Part shown: positions 53,060 through 61,408 of the stretch, in pieces
Layout: each line of letters starts with the position of its first letter
How positions within the stretch are numbered: position 1 is the first letter of the stretch
From: Cytophagales bacterium
GTDB taxonomy: Bacteria > Bacteroidota > Bacteroidia > Cytophagales > Thermoflexibacteraceae
Assembly: GCA_013299115.1 (NCBI GenBank)
Contig: JAAFKA010000001.1
Coordinates: forward strand, 1 to 64,000
Direction: 5' to 3'
Length of the DNA stretch: 64,000 bases
Notes under the pieces: model-generated
The model's database searches: none
The model's input: only the letters and a program-made list of their open reading frames with translations
Told to the model about the DNA's origin: nothing
Translations under genes and position numbers: made by a program

Positions 53060-55453
53060 ATGCACCACAGATTGGCAGTTTTCTTATATTTTTTAGGTTG
53101 CTTTGTTGTTCCCCATCTCACTTTTGCCCAAACCCCTACGGACAGTTTGGTCAATCGTATGAATAAATTGGGAGTACCTGAAATTATCACAGGCAAAGCC
53201 TTGACCGAAGAAAAAATTATCGGGGCAAGCAGGTCAGTCCGCAAATTAGAGGATTTGCCTATTACGGTTTATGTAATCAATCAGGAAGACATTTTTCGCA
53301 ACGGCTACACTTCTTTGACAGATGTGCTAAAAATGGTGCCTGGCATCAGAGTTTCGCAACCGGGCAATGGTTTTAGTGGCGAAACTTTTTTAGTTCGAGG
53401 GTTGGAAGGCAACAGCTACACCAAAATTTTGCTCAATAACCTACCTATACAACCTGCGGTGAGTGGCACGTTGAGCATAGCCGAACAGTTGCCCATAGCC
53501 CAAGTAGAAAAAATAGAAATTATTTATGGCTCTGCTTCTGCGGTCTATGGGGCAGACGCCATGGCAGGCGTAGTCAATATCATTACCAAAGGCTCACAAA
53601 ATTCGAGTTTTGCCCAAGTGAATGCCATAACAGGCAATTATGGATACAGGCACGTCAATTTTATGGTAGGTGGCAAAATTGGAAAAAACAAAGACATTAT
53701 CCAATACAGCTTATATGGCAACCAAGGCGTAAGAGAGCAACTTAACATTATCAATGGCAACAACCGCAAAGTGTTTAGCCCCTTGCGTTTTGCTCTGTTT
53801 GATAGTTTGCTGCCTTCCTCCTATACAGACTCAGACGAGCAAATTAGTCAGTTCATCCGCAACACTCCCGATGTAGTGAGAAGTTTAGGTGTTTTACGAG
53901 GATTTCCTTTTTATAAAGGTAGTTATCTTCAAGCACCACTGAGCAATATGCCCCAAGAAAGTTATTTATTGGCAGGTACACTCAAATACAGAAACTTCCA
54001 ATTAAGTTTTCACGAAATGTACCGCACAAGCCATTCTTCTTTGGGACGCCAACCACTATATTTTGGCTACCAAGATGCCAGCAACCAAATCAAAGAAAAG
54101 CAGCAAATTACGGCACTCAACTATACCAAAGGGTGGCAAAAATTGACTGTTTCTGCCAACTTAATGTATCTCCGCCACCGCTACGACCCGCAGTCTTCTT
54201 TGGCTACAAACTACGACAATTTGGGCAAAAGCTATATTTACCAAGCCTCTGACGATTTTTTTGGCGAAGCTGTTATCAACTATAATTTAACCAAAAAGTG
54301 GGAATTAACAAGCGGCGTATCTTACAAAGTGGCAAGTGCTTTGCCTACGACCAGAGATTTGTTAGAACCTTTTAATCCTGATGATTACAAACCTTTTACC
54401 AACAATAGACCTAAACCAGATAGTATTTTAGGTAATTTTGGCTACAATCCTACCATAGTCAATAACTTTGGAGTTTTTGCTCAAGCCTATTTTAGCAGCA
54501 AAAGATGGAATATCGTTATTGGTTGGCGTTATGACAAACCTTCAAACTACGCAGAACAATCTTACCAACGATTGGCTGCCCTCTACAAATTAACTCCTAA
54601 AACTTCTTTGCGTTTGTCGGGTGGTTATGCTTTCAAAGCCCCCGCCTTGACTACTGCTTACCAATCCGTAGCCGTAGCCGACAGAGAAATAAACCCCGCA
54701 ACAGGACAGTTTGAACCCACAGGCAGGGTTATTTACCAAGTAGTTCCCAATCCCAATTTAAAGCCTGAAGAAAGTGGAGGCATAGAATTAGGCTTGCGTT
54801 ATGCCGTCAATTCTAATACTTATTTAGACGTTATAGCCTTTGGTACTTCTGTTCAGCAACTTATCATAGCCACTCCTGATACCATACGGGCTGGCGACCC
54901 TCGTTACCCACGTGCTGCGACCAATGATAGGGTACGTACTTATAGAAATGGATTAGATACAAGGTCTTTTTTAGTTGGTTTGCAAGTAGTGGGCAGAGCA
55001 AAAAACATTATTCCTGCCATTCAGTTACAAACCAATTTTGCTTATAGTTTGCAGTTAGGCACAGAAGTTTTTGGCAATGATTTTAAGCTAAAAAGCATCA
55101 GTCAACACCGCCAAGTACCTGTTCACACCTTGCAGTGGTCTATTGCTGCCAATCCTTATAAAAAATTGTATCTAAATTTTGACCACGTACTCATGTCGGG
55201 TTGGTACAGGCGGTATGTACCTTCTGATGTCAGCCTATCCTCGTTGCCCAAACAATTTATCAAAGGCTACTATACCTTAGATTTTGTTGGTCGATATTAT
55301 TTTACCAAAAATATGAGTAGCTATATCAAAGTTATCAATGTCTTTGATGCCGAATATGGCGGTTTGTCGGCAACAGGCTTAGACGTAGATATGTATTATA
55401 TGCCCCAGTTTGGTAGGAATGTGCAGGTGGGTGTGTCGTTTCAGTTGGAGTAA
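53060..55453 (+). CDS. TonB-dependent outer-membrane receptor
   Basis: 798 residues from the ATG at 53060, which opens a signal peptide (MHHRLAVFLYFLGCFVVPHLTFAQ). An in-frame ATG at 52973 adds 29 residues, but TATTTTTG at 52996-53003 inside that stretch looks like a -7 element. Plug domain: EDLPITVYVINQEDIFRNGYTSLTDVLKMVPGI..., FLVRGLEGNSYTKILLNN, IYGSASAVYGADAMAGVVNIIT. A 22-strand-type barrel follows (..NPNLKPEESGGIELGLRYA...), with the terminal VGVSFQLE. It imports a ligand such as a siderophore, cobalamin or oligosaccharide with TonB-ExbBD energy. The short plug extension and absence of a SusD neighbour argue against glycan uptake. Confidence 0.9.
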   Translation: MHHRLAVFLYFLGCFVVPHLTFAQTPTDSLVNRMNKLGVPEIITGKALTEEKIIGASRSVRKLEDLPITVYVINQEDIFRNGYTSLTDVLKMVPGIRVSQPGNGFSGETFLVRGLEGNSYTKILLNNLPIQPAVSGTLSIAEQLPIAQVEKIEIIYGSASAVYGADAMAGVVNIITKGSQNSSFAQVNAITGNYGYRHVNFMVGGKIGKNKDIIQYSLYGNQGVREQLNIINGNNRKVFSPLRFALFDSLLPSSYTDSDEQISQFIRNTPDVVRSLGVLRGFPFYKGSYLQAPLSNMPQESYLLAGTLKYRNFQLSFHEMYRTSHSSLGRQPLYFGYQDASNQIKEKQQITALNYTKGWQKLTVSANLMYLRHRYDPQSSLATNYDNLGKSYIYQASDDFFGEAVINYNLTKKWELTSGVSYKVASALPTTRDLLEPFNPDDYKPFTNNRPKPDSILGNFGYNPTIVNNFGVFAQAYFSSKRWNIVIGWRYDKPSNYAEQSYQRLAALYKLTPKTSLRLSGGYAFKAPALTTAYQSVAVADREINPATGQFEPTGRVIYQVVPNPNLKPEESGGIELGLRYAVNSNTYLDVIAFGTSVQQLIIATPDTIRAGDPRYPRAATNDRVRTYRNGLDTRSFLVGLQVVGRAKNIIPAIQLQTNFAYSLQLGTEVFGNDFKLKSISQHRQVPVHTLQWSIAANPYKKLYLNFDHVLMSGWYRRYVPSDVSLSSLPKQFIKGYYTLDFVGRYYFTKNMSSYIKVINVFDAEYGGLSATGLDVDMYYMPQFGRNVQVGVSFQLE

Positions 55454-55469
55454 AAACAAACCACCTAGC

Positions 55470-55504
55470 AAACCTTATAAGGTCTTTAAGACCTTATAAG
55501 GTTT
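55470..55504. terminator. terminator after the TonB receptor gene
   Basis: 15-bp perfect stem AAACCTTATAAGGTC / GACCTTATAAGGTTT around TTTAA. Same CTTTAAG apex as at 14198. It lies between convergent genes. Confidence 0.8.
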
Positions 55505-55520
55505 AGGAAACCATTGCAGT

Positions 55521-55676
55521 TCAATGTCTTTTGTAACTTCTATATTGAATACTATTATAGTGTGCGTGTTTGCTGGCTGCGTGTTTTTTATTGGCATGGC
55601 AGGCAGATTTCATACAGGCACTAAACAAAAGAGCCGAAACAAAACAAAATGTAGCAACTAAAAGAAACTTCTTCAT
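55521..55676 (-). CDS. small lipoprotein with basic, His-rich tail
   Basis: 51 residues from the ATG at 55676. Lipoprotein signal (KKFLLVATFCFVSALLFSAC, lipobox LFSAC), leaving only about 30 mature residues rich in His, Lys and Tyr (CMKSACHANKKHAASKHAHYNSIQYRSYKRH). Too short for a family assignment; the His/Cys content suggests metal or surface interactions. Convergent with the TonB receptor gene. Confidence 0.45.
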   Translation of the reverse strand: MKKFLLVATFCFVSALLFSACMKSACHANKKHAASKHAHYNSIQYRSYKRH

Positions 55677-55829
55677 GGCTTTGAAAAGTGAAATAAAATT
55701 CAATATAGTGATTAAAATAGTTATTGCAAAAAATACAATAACATATTTTAAACAAATACGTTAATTGTTTATTGTAGTTGCAAGTTAATAATTTCTTTTT
55801 GATAACTACCAAAAATAAATAAACACTCG

Positions 55830-56339
55830 ATGAAAACAGCAAAAAAATATTTCTCTTTGCTCTTATTTTTGCCTTTATTTGCAGCAAGTTGCAATGATAC
55901 AGCCAGCACAACCCCCAATCCTACCAACAGCGTGGGGGCAACAGGGGTCAATGAAACCAAAATTTTGCAATTAGTCAATGATTTACGCCGCCAAGGTTGT
56001 AATTGTGGGGCTACGGCTATGCCACCAGTGGCTACTGTAACATGGAATAATTTGTTGGCTAATGCAGCCTTCGACCATAGCAAAGATATGGAGCAAAAAA
56101 GCTATTTTTCGCACACTTCGCAAGACGGTAGAAATCCAGGGCAGCGTATCACAGCCAAAGGCTACCAATGGAGTACGTATGGCGAAAACATAGCCAAAGG
56201 TTATGCTAACGAGGAGGCTGTTGTGCAAGGTTGGCAACGCAGCGAAGGGCATTGCAGAAACATCATGAACGGAAATTTTACGGAGATGGGCGTAGGCAAA
56301 AGTGGCGACTATTGGACACAAGTTTTTGGAAAAAGATAA
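55830..56339 (+). CDS. CAP/SCP-domain lipoprotein
   Basis: 169 residues. Lipoprotein signal (lipobox FAASC, Cys21), then a CAP domain: LVNDLRRQGC, LANAAFDHSKDM, YFSHTSQDGRNPGQRI, YGENIAKGYANEEAVVQGWQRSEGHCRNIMN and MGVGKSGDYWTQVFGK. His, Glu and His of the CAP cavity are in the usual positions (HTSQ, ENIA, EGHC). Bacterial members are exported and of largely unknown function; lipid or peptidoglycan interactions are suggested for some. Confidence 0.88.
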   Translation: MKTAKKYFSLLLFLPLFAASCNDTASTTPNPTNSVGATGVNETKILQLVNDLRRQGCNCGATAMPPVATVTWNNLLANAAFDHSKDMEQKSYFSHTSQDGRNPGQRITAKGYQWSTYGENIAKGYANEEAVVQGWQRSEGHCRNIMNGNFTEMGVGKSGDYWTQVFGKR

Positions 56340-56392
56340 TTGTATATTCGCCTTTAGGCGAATGAAAAGAAAATTTATAAAAATTAGCAACC

Positions 56393-56650
56393 ATGAGAAG
56401 TAAAATAGAGAGTTACGATACAATTGCAAAGCAATTAAAAAAAGACTATCCAAAATTGTCAGATTTTGAGATATTATCTCTTTCCATTCAAATAGAAAGA
56501 AACCAAATTTTGGAGAATGGCTTGGCTGTAAGTACATCAGATAGCTGCCCTGTTGGATTAGAGGCAATTGCAAATGCATTAGGGCATGGAGATACACCAT
56601 TTCAGGTTAGTGTAGCAGAATCTCTCAAACAAATTGTAGATAAAAAGTAA
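56393..56650 (+). CDS. small hypothetical protein
   Basis: 85 residues, ATG start. Helical N-terminus (YDTIAKQLKKDYPKLSDFEILSLSIQIERNQIL) and a short C-terminal part with a Cys (TSDSCPVGLEAIANALGHG). No export signal or known motif. It follows the CAP gene by 53 bp on the same strand. It resembles in size a small adaptor or antitoxin, but there is no partner to support that. Confidence 0.45.
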   Translation: MRSKIESYDTIAKQLKKDYPKLSDFEILSLSIQIERNQILENGLAVSTSDSCPVGLEAIANALGHGDTPFQVSVAESLKQIVDKK

Positions 56651-56743
56651 TTTCATATACATTTGTAAGATAGGATTTAGCCTAATACTATTAAACGAGT
56701 AAATTGGAAATTACTATTTTAATTGTTTGTTAATTAAGTAGTT

Positions 56744-56899
56744 AGCAACATAGTTGCGACTCCGTTGGTAGCTAATAAGAGTTACGTTTTCCTTTCAAGC
56801 ACCATAGGTGCGTACCTTTGTATGCAGGTACGCCTCTATGAGGCTTAAAAAAAATAAAAACTTACTTGTGTGCTACCAACGGGTCGCAACTACGTTGCT
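56744..56899. repeat. large nested palindromic element filling the 325-bp gap before tpiA
   Basis: Outer arms 56744-56772 and 56872-56899 pair with one mismatch and one indel. Inner arms 56797-56816 and 56827-56846 share AAGC....CGTACC ends but have different, self-palindromic centres (ACCATAGGTG versus CCTCTATGAGG). It occupies half of the gap 56651-56975, which holds no gene. Confidence 0.7.
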
Positions 56900-56975
56900 T
56901 GAAAAATACTTTTCTTAGCTTAATGGCACATCTTAAAATCTTGCTACAAAAAAATCATAAAACACCACCAAAACC

Positions 56976-57740
56976 ATGAGAAAAAAAATTATTGCAGGTA
57001 ATTGGAAAATGAATCTCAAACAACAAGAAGGAACTATTTTGATTTCCGAAGTTGTGAATATGGTAAAAGACGAAGTTACAAACAACGCCTTAGTTGTTTT
57101 GTGTCCGCCTTTTCCTCATCTTGGCTATGCAAAAAAACTTTTTCAAAGTCAAGCCAATATCTTTTTAGGCTCACAAAATTGTGCCGACAAAGCTTCAGGG
57201 GCTTATACAGGCGAAGTGTCGGCTGCCATTCTCCAATCTTTTGAGGTGGATTATGTCATTATCGGACACAGCGAAAGACGTGAATATTATAAGGAAACAG
57301 ACCAAACTTTGGCTGCAAAAGTGAATTTGACCCTCGAAAATGGCTTACTCCCTATTTTCTGTTGTGGCGAAACTTTGCAACAACGCCAAGCAGGACAACA
57401 CTTTCAACTGATACAAGACCAACTAACCAACGGCTTGTTTCACCTTTCTGCCGAGCAGTTTAGCAAAGTAGTCATTGCCTACGAACCTATTTGGGCTATT
57501 GGCACAGGCGTAACAGCCTCTAACGACCAAGCCCAAGAAATGCACGCACTTATTCGCAAGCACCTTGCCAGCAAATACGGACAGGCAGCAGCCCACCAAA
57601 CGACTATTTTGTACGGTGGCAGCGTAAAAGCCGACAATGCAGCCGAATTATTTGCCTGCCCCGATGTGGACGGCGGCTTAGTAGGCGGTGCCTCTCTCAA
57701 ATCAAGGGAGTTTGTCAATATTGTAAAAGCAATGAAGTAA
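56976..57740 (+). CDS. tpiA: triose-phosphate isomerase
   Basis: Interconverts dihydroxyacetone phosphate and glyceraldehyde 3-phosphate. 254 residues, normal length. N-terminal RKKIIAGNWKMN (catalytic Lys and Asn), the catalytic His in VIIGHSERREYY, Glu in VIAYEPIWAIGTG, and the phosphate-binding ILYGGSVKADNA and VDGGLVGGASL. A tandem repeat begins at its stop codon. Confidence 0.97.
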   Translation: MRKKIIAGNWKMNLKQQEGTILISEVVNMVKDEVTNNALVVLCPPFPHLGYAKKLFQSQANIFLGSQNCADKASGAYTGEVSAAILQSFEVDYVIIGHSERREYYKETDQTLAAKVNLTLENGLLPIFCCGETLQQRQAGQHFQLIQDQLTNGLFHLSAEQFSKVVIAYEPIWAIGTGVTASNDQAQEMHALIRKHLASKYGQAAAHQTTILYGGSVKADNAAELFACPDVDGGLVGGASLKSREFVNIVKAMK

Positions 57741-57944
57741 CAACGGTAAAAAGTGAAACCTTGGCAGTGGTCGATAGACCCTGCCAATGGTTGAACGGAG
57801 GGCAGCAAGTCGTTTGTGAGGACACAAACAACGGCAGCAGTAACAACGGTAAAAAGTGAACCCTTGGCAGTGGTCGATAGACCCTGCCAATGGTTGAACG
57901 GAGGGCAGCAAGTCGTTTGTGAGGACACAAACAACGGCAGGAGG
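57738..57944. repeat. 103-bp tandem duplication between tpiA and exbB
   Basis: Two units start at 57738 and 57841 and differ at a few positions only. Each contains an imperfect hairpin (CCTTGGCAGTGG / ACCCTGCCAATGG) and the small hairpin GTTTGTG-AG-GACACAAAC. The last part (GAGGACACAAACAACGGCA) is repeated once more right after the second unit. The first unit includes the tpiA stop codon. Confidence 0.85.
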
Positions 57945-58007
57945 ACACAAACAACGGCAACGGCAGGAAAATTTACAACGTACAATCAAAAACTTACAAC
58001 TAACGAT

Positions 58008-58691
58008 ATGACAACCAATTTTTTGACTATTCTCTTACAAATAGTGGAAGAACCACAAGTGCAAGTACAATCTTTAAACTTGTTCGACTTGATAGTAAAA
58101 GGAGGTATTATTATGTTGCCCATTTTTTTGCTGTCTTTTTTGAGCATTTATATTATGGTAGAAAGGTACTTTTTTATCAGCAAAGCAGGCAAAATAGACA
58201 AATCTTTTATGCAAAACATTAAGCAAGCCCTACACAACGGCAACCGCCAAGAGGCTTTGGCTCTTTGCAAAAAAGTAGATTCGCCTATTGCCCACGTGAT
58301 AGAAAAAGGTATTCACCGCATAGGCTTGCCTATCAAAGATATTCAAGACGAAATTCAGACCATTGGCAGTATAGAAATGTCTAAAATGGAAAACAAATTG
58401 TCGTATTTGGGTTTGGTGGCAGGCACAGCCCCCATGTTGGGCTTTATTGGTACAATTATGGGCATTATCAAGATTTTTTACAACATTTCCCTCTCCGATA
58501 ACATCAGCATTGGCATCATAGCTGGTGGTTTGTACGAAAAAATGATAACAAGTTGTGCAGGTTTGATTGTAGGCGTGGTGGCTTACACAGGCTATCATTA
58601 CCTGAACATGATGATAGACAAATTTGCTTTGCAGGTAGAAATCACAGCTTCTGAGTTTATAGATTTGTTGCGTGAACCTATAAAAAAATAA
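58008..58691 (+). CDS. exbB: MotA/TolQ/ExbB proton channel family protein
   Basis: 227 residues from the ATG at 58008; longer frames run back through the tandem repeat and are rejected. Three membrane helices: IVKGGIIMLPIFLLSFLSIYIMVERYFF, KLSYLGLVAGTAPMLGFIGTIMGIIKIFYN and ITSCAGLIVGVVAYTGYHYL. The GTAPMLGFIGTIMGI core is diagnostic of ExbB/TolQ. With ExbD it converts proton motive force into work on TonB or the cell envelope. No exbD or tonB follows, though the window contains a TonB-dependent receptor. Confidence 0.88.
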   Translation: MTTNFLTILLQIVEEPQVQVQSLNLFDLIVKGGIIMLPIFLLSFLSIYIMVERYFFISKAGKIDKSFMQNIKQALHNGNRQEALALCKKVDSPIAHVIEKGIHRIGLPIKDIQDEIQTIGSIEMSKMENKLSYLGLVAGTAPMLGFIGTIMGIIKIFYNISLSDNISIGIIAGGLYEKMITSCAGLIVGVVAYTGYHYLNMMIDKFALQVEITASEFIDLLREPIKK

Positions 58692-58715
58692 GGTAGTGCT
58701 ATGAAATTGATGTTT

Positions 58716-58748
58716 AGAAGTAACATTTTTCAAAAAAATGTTACTTCT
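58716..58748 (+). terminator. terminator after exbB
   Basis: 15-bp stem 58716-58730 / 58734-58748 with a 3-nt loop, 24 bp after the stop. Confidence 0.6.
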
Positions 58749-58859
58749 ATTGTAGTTTAAGTACTATTGGGCAAGGCATTACCAAAAAAATAATGCAAGG
58801 GCTGTTGAAAAACAGAGAAATTATTATAATTTTGGGCAAAAATAAACTGTACACAGAAT

Positions 58860-59153
58860 ATGAAATTTTGGGAACAAGAAGACCAAGACGTTGCGGTGAT
58901 GGACAATCCCACCGTTAAAAAAGAAACGCAAGAAGAACGTAAATTGGTGGTTTACAATGACGACCACAATACGTTTGAATTTGTAATAGAAACTTTGATG
59001 GAGGTTTGCGGACACAGCGAGGAGCAAGCCGAGCAATGTACCTTTATCATTCACTACAAAGGCAAATGCACAGTGAAAGAAGGCAGTTTTTCAAGACTCA
59101 AAGCCATGTGTGCAGCTATTTGCGACAGAGGTTTGCAAGCAGAAATTTTTTAA
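58860..59153 (+). CDS. clpS: ATP-dependent Clp protease adaptor ClpS
   Basis: 97 residues. Delivers N-degron substrates to ClpA/ClpC for degradation. Core LVVYNDDHNTFEFVIETLMEVCGHSEEQAEQCTFIIHYKGKC, with the Asp-Asp/Asn pair of the N-end pocket and the conserved His of HYKGK. N-terminal extension of ~25 residues is acidic and flexible, as usual. It stands alone; clpA or clpC is not adjacent. Confidence 0.93.
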   Translation: MKFWEQEDQDVAVMDNPTVKKETQEERKLVVYNDDHNTFEFVIETLMEVCGHSEEQAEQCTFIIHYKGKCTVKEGSFSRLKAMCAAICDRGLQAEIF

Positions 59154-59159
59154 ATGTAG

Positions 59160-60044
59160 TCATTGAAAATAACCTGCCTGATGACGGATAATGAGCAACG
59201 GAATACGGTTATTTTCTTCTATCAACTGTTTTGTAAAACTTTGGTCAAAAAAACGAGTGATAAAACTACGTCCTTTTGCCCCGACTACTATTAAAGATGC
59301 CTCTATGTCTTTGGCATTTTCATAAGTCCGCAAAAAGTCTTCGTCCTCGTTGCCAGGTGCCAGCAAAGGCGTAATAGCAAGAGTTTTGGTGTCGATTTCC
59401 AGTATAAATTTTTCGTATTGGATTTCAGCCTCTCTGCGTGCATCAGCTAAACTTTCTTTGTAATCCTGTTCGTCAAGCCAACTGGCTGGCACATCAAAAA
59501 TAGATTGACAATAGAGAGAGGCATAAGGTACTTTCTCTACTAAATCAACAGCTGTTTCCATTGCTTTGCGAGAATAAACTGAAAAATCACTATTGACAAG
59601 CACAGTATCTAAGTTTTTCTCTACTATTTCAGGCACTAACAAAACCGAGCAAGGCGAATGAAAGGCAAATTGTTGGGGCATCATGCCACTGCCTTGCAAA
59701 GTCAATTTTCGACCTATAACTATCAAATCTGTTTCTTTGACCACAGCCCAATGCAACATTTCATCATGCGGCTCACCTTCTCCCACTATATATTCTATTC
59801 GTTTTTGTAGGGTTGCCGAAAAATATTGACCTGTTATTCCTTGCATTTTGCCTTTCAGGTATTCGTCTACGGGCAGGTTGGTGTCCCAAACTTTTTGCTT
59901 TTCTTCCCTATTTTCTGTCAGGGAATCTGTTACATAGAGGCAATAAATGACTTCAGGTTGCCAATAATTGCCAATAAAAGCCAGATAACCTGCCAAAACG
60001 TCGTCCATTTCGGTCAAATCAAAACCTATAATAATTCGTTTCAT
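59160..60044 (-). CDS. tandem universal stress protein
   Basis: 294 residues with two UspA domains (~1-145 and ~150-294). First: RIIIGFDLTEMDDVLAGYLAF...DLIVIGRKLTLQGSGMMPQQFAFHSPCSVLLVPE. Second: VLVNSDFSVYSRKAMETAVDL...SLIVVGAKGRSFITRFFDQSFTKQLIE...IPLLII. The second keeps a G-A-K-G-R ATP-loop-like start but not a full G-2x-G-9x-G(S/T) motif, so nucleotide binding is uncertain. Likely cytoplasmic stress response. Convergent with clpS, 6 bp apart. Confidence 0.85.
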   Translation of the reverse strand: MKRIIIGFDLTEMDDVLAGYLAFIGNYWQPEVIYCLYVTDSLTENREEKQKVWDTNLPVDEYLKGKMQGITGQYFSATLQKRIEYIVGEGEPHDEMLHWAVVKETDLIVIGRKLTLQGSGMMPQQFAFHSPCSVLLVPEIVEKNLDTVLVNSDFSVYSRKAMETAVDLVEKVPYASLYCQSIFDVPASWLDEQDYKESLADARREAEIQYEKFILEIDTKTLAITPLLAPGNEDEDFLRTYENAKDIEASLIVVGAKGRSFITRFFDQSFTKQLIEENNRIPLLIIRHQAGYFQ

Positions 60045-60118
60045 ATTATGTTAGAAATACCTCTTTGGCAAGTTACCAACTATTTTTTATTTTTGCAAAC
60101 GCAAACCACTAAATAAAA

Positions 60119-61225
60119 CTAATCCCCATCGCCACTGTTAAACGTAATGGCAATGCCGAGCAAAGAGGACATATCACTTTTGAAAAAACGAGTTTGTTTT
60201 TGCATTTCTACTGCCAATTTTTCTACTACAGCAAGGTTGGTGTTTATGGTAGCAGACAAGGGAGTTTCAGGCAAAGCATTGGCAGCTTGCTGCACAGCCG
60301 TAAATTGCGTTTTGGAGTTGCTGACCAATACACTGCCACCAACTACGGAGTTGAGATACTCCTCAAAACCCAAGCCGTCCTGCCCATTCATGGCTCTGCC
60401 CGCCCAGATGTTGTCTATGGCTTTGAGTTGCTCTTTCAAAAATTTAACCGATTTGCCCGAATAGTAGCCTTCTACTCTCGTAGGTTCGGGCATGGTCTGC
60501 CCTACTCTTTTACCTGCGGGCAAACTCACTTTAAAGTTTTTTGCATTTTCATAACTTGCTATGAAATTGTTGTAAAGTTGCGAAGTGGAACTGCCTACGT
60601 CTGTTCCGTTGTTGGCTATAAATTCTTTGGTAAATTTGTCTGTCCAGCCCGCCACTGCTATATCCACCTTGCTTTTAATATCTGCCGACACATTTTGCAA
60701 ATATTGTTTTCTTGCTGCTACATTGGTGGCGTTTGTAGCATATTTTGGCAACACAGCCGTATTGCCGTTGAGGTCAAACAGCAAATAATCTATTGCCAAA
60801 AAACCTCGTTGTTTGAACTCAAAGTTGTCCATCGATACTTGATTGCTACTAATTTTGCTCTCAATGGCTGGCACTTCGGCAGGAAAAGTAGCAACGACCT
60901 TGCTTAATTCTCCAAATACATCTAAGTCTGCGGGACCAAAATTAAAGGCGTTGCAGTGTTGCCAAGCCGTATAAGCCTCCTCCCATGCGGTTTGGGCTGC
61001 TGCAAGATTGGCGGCGTTGCTTTCCGTAGCAAACAGCCGAATGGCTGCGTCCATGCCATCGGTTTTGGTTTTGAGATTAGCAAAATTGGGTTTTATCAGG
61101 TTGTTCGCCATATTTTCCAACAGTTTGCTGCGGTCAAACGAAGAGGAAGGCGTGGTATTGCCATTGCCACAACCCCACAAAAAGAGGGCAAATAAAACCA
61201 AAAAGGTTAAATTAAAAGATTTCAT
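60119..61225 (-). CDS. imelysin-family lipoprotein
   Basis: 368 residues. Lipoprotein signal (lipobox FLWGC, Cys19). All-helical imelysin-like domain: ANNLIKPNFANLK, AQTAWEEAYTAWQHCNAFNFGPADL, KQRGFLAIDYLLFDLNG, and the C-terminal LGFEEYLNSVVGG...LNTNLAVVEKLA-type helices. Imelysin proteins are periplasmic or surface proteins linked to iron regulation. The family's GxHxxE motif is replaced or degenerate here; I cannot place it. No EfeB/EfeO partner adjacent. Confidence 0.82.
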   Translation of the reverse strand: MKSFNLTFLVLFALFLWGCGNGNTTPSSSFDRSKLLENMANNLIKPNFANLKTKTDGMDAAIRLFATESNAANLAAAQTAWEEAYTAWQHCNAFNFGPADLDVFGELSKVVATFPAEVPAIESKISSNQVSMDNFEFKQRGFLAIDYLLFDLNGNTAVLPKYATNATNVAARKQYLQNVSADIKSKVDIAVAGWTDKFTKEFIANNGTDVGSSTSQLYNNFIASYENAKNFKVSLPAGKRVGQTMPEPTRVEGYYSGKSVKFLKEQLKAIDNIWAGRAMNGQDGLGFEEYLNSVVGGSVLVSNSKTQFTAVQQAANALPETPLSATINTNLAVVEKLAVEMQKQTRFFKSDMSSLLGIAITFNSGDGD

Positions 61226-61408
61226 GCTGTTGAATCAAATTATAAATGAGTGAATTGCGAATTACAAAAGTATTGCAAATTTATTTTAATTTAGACTAAT
61301 TCCAAATAAAATAATTTAAAAAATAGACAAATTACAATTTTTTGCCTTTTAAGTAGGAGAACTAAAAAGGTATTGTTTACTTTGTAATACAAACTTACTA
61401 ATTTCCTC

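Noticed and set aside
57738-57960. Possible CRISPR array
   Set aside because: The units are 103-bp direct tandem copies with no unique spacers, and no cas genes are nearby.
57479-57989. Minus-strand frames with Cys/Pro-rich repeats over the tandem duplication
   Set aside because: Composition and repetition follow the 103-bp duplication and the tpiA antisense; no start region or homology.
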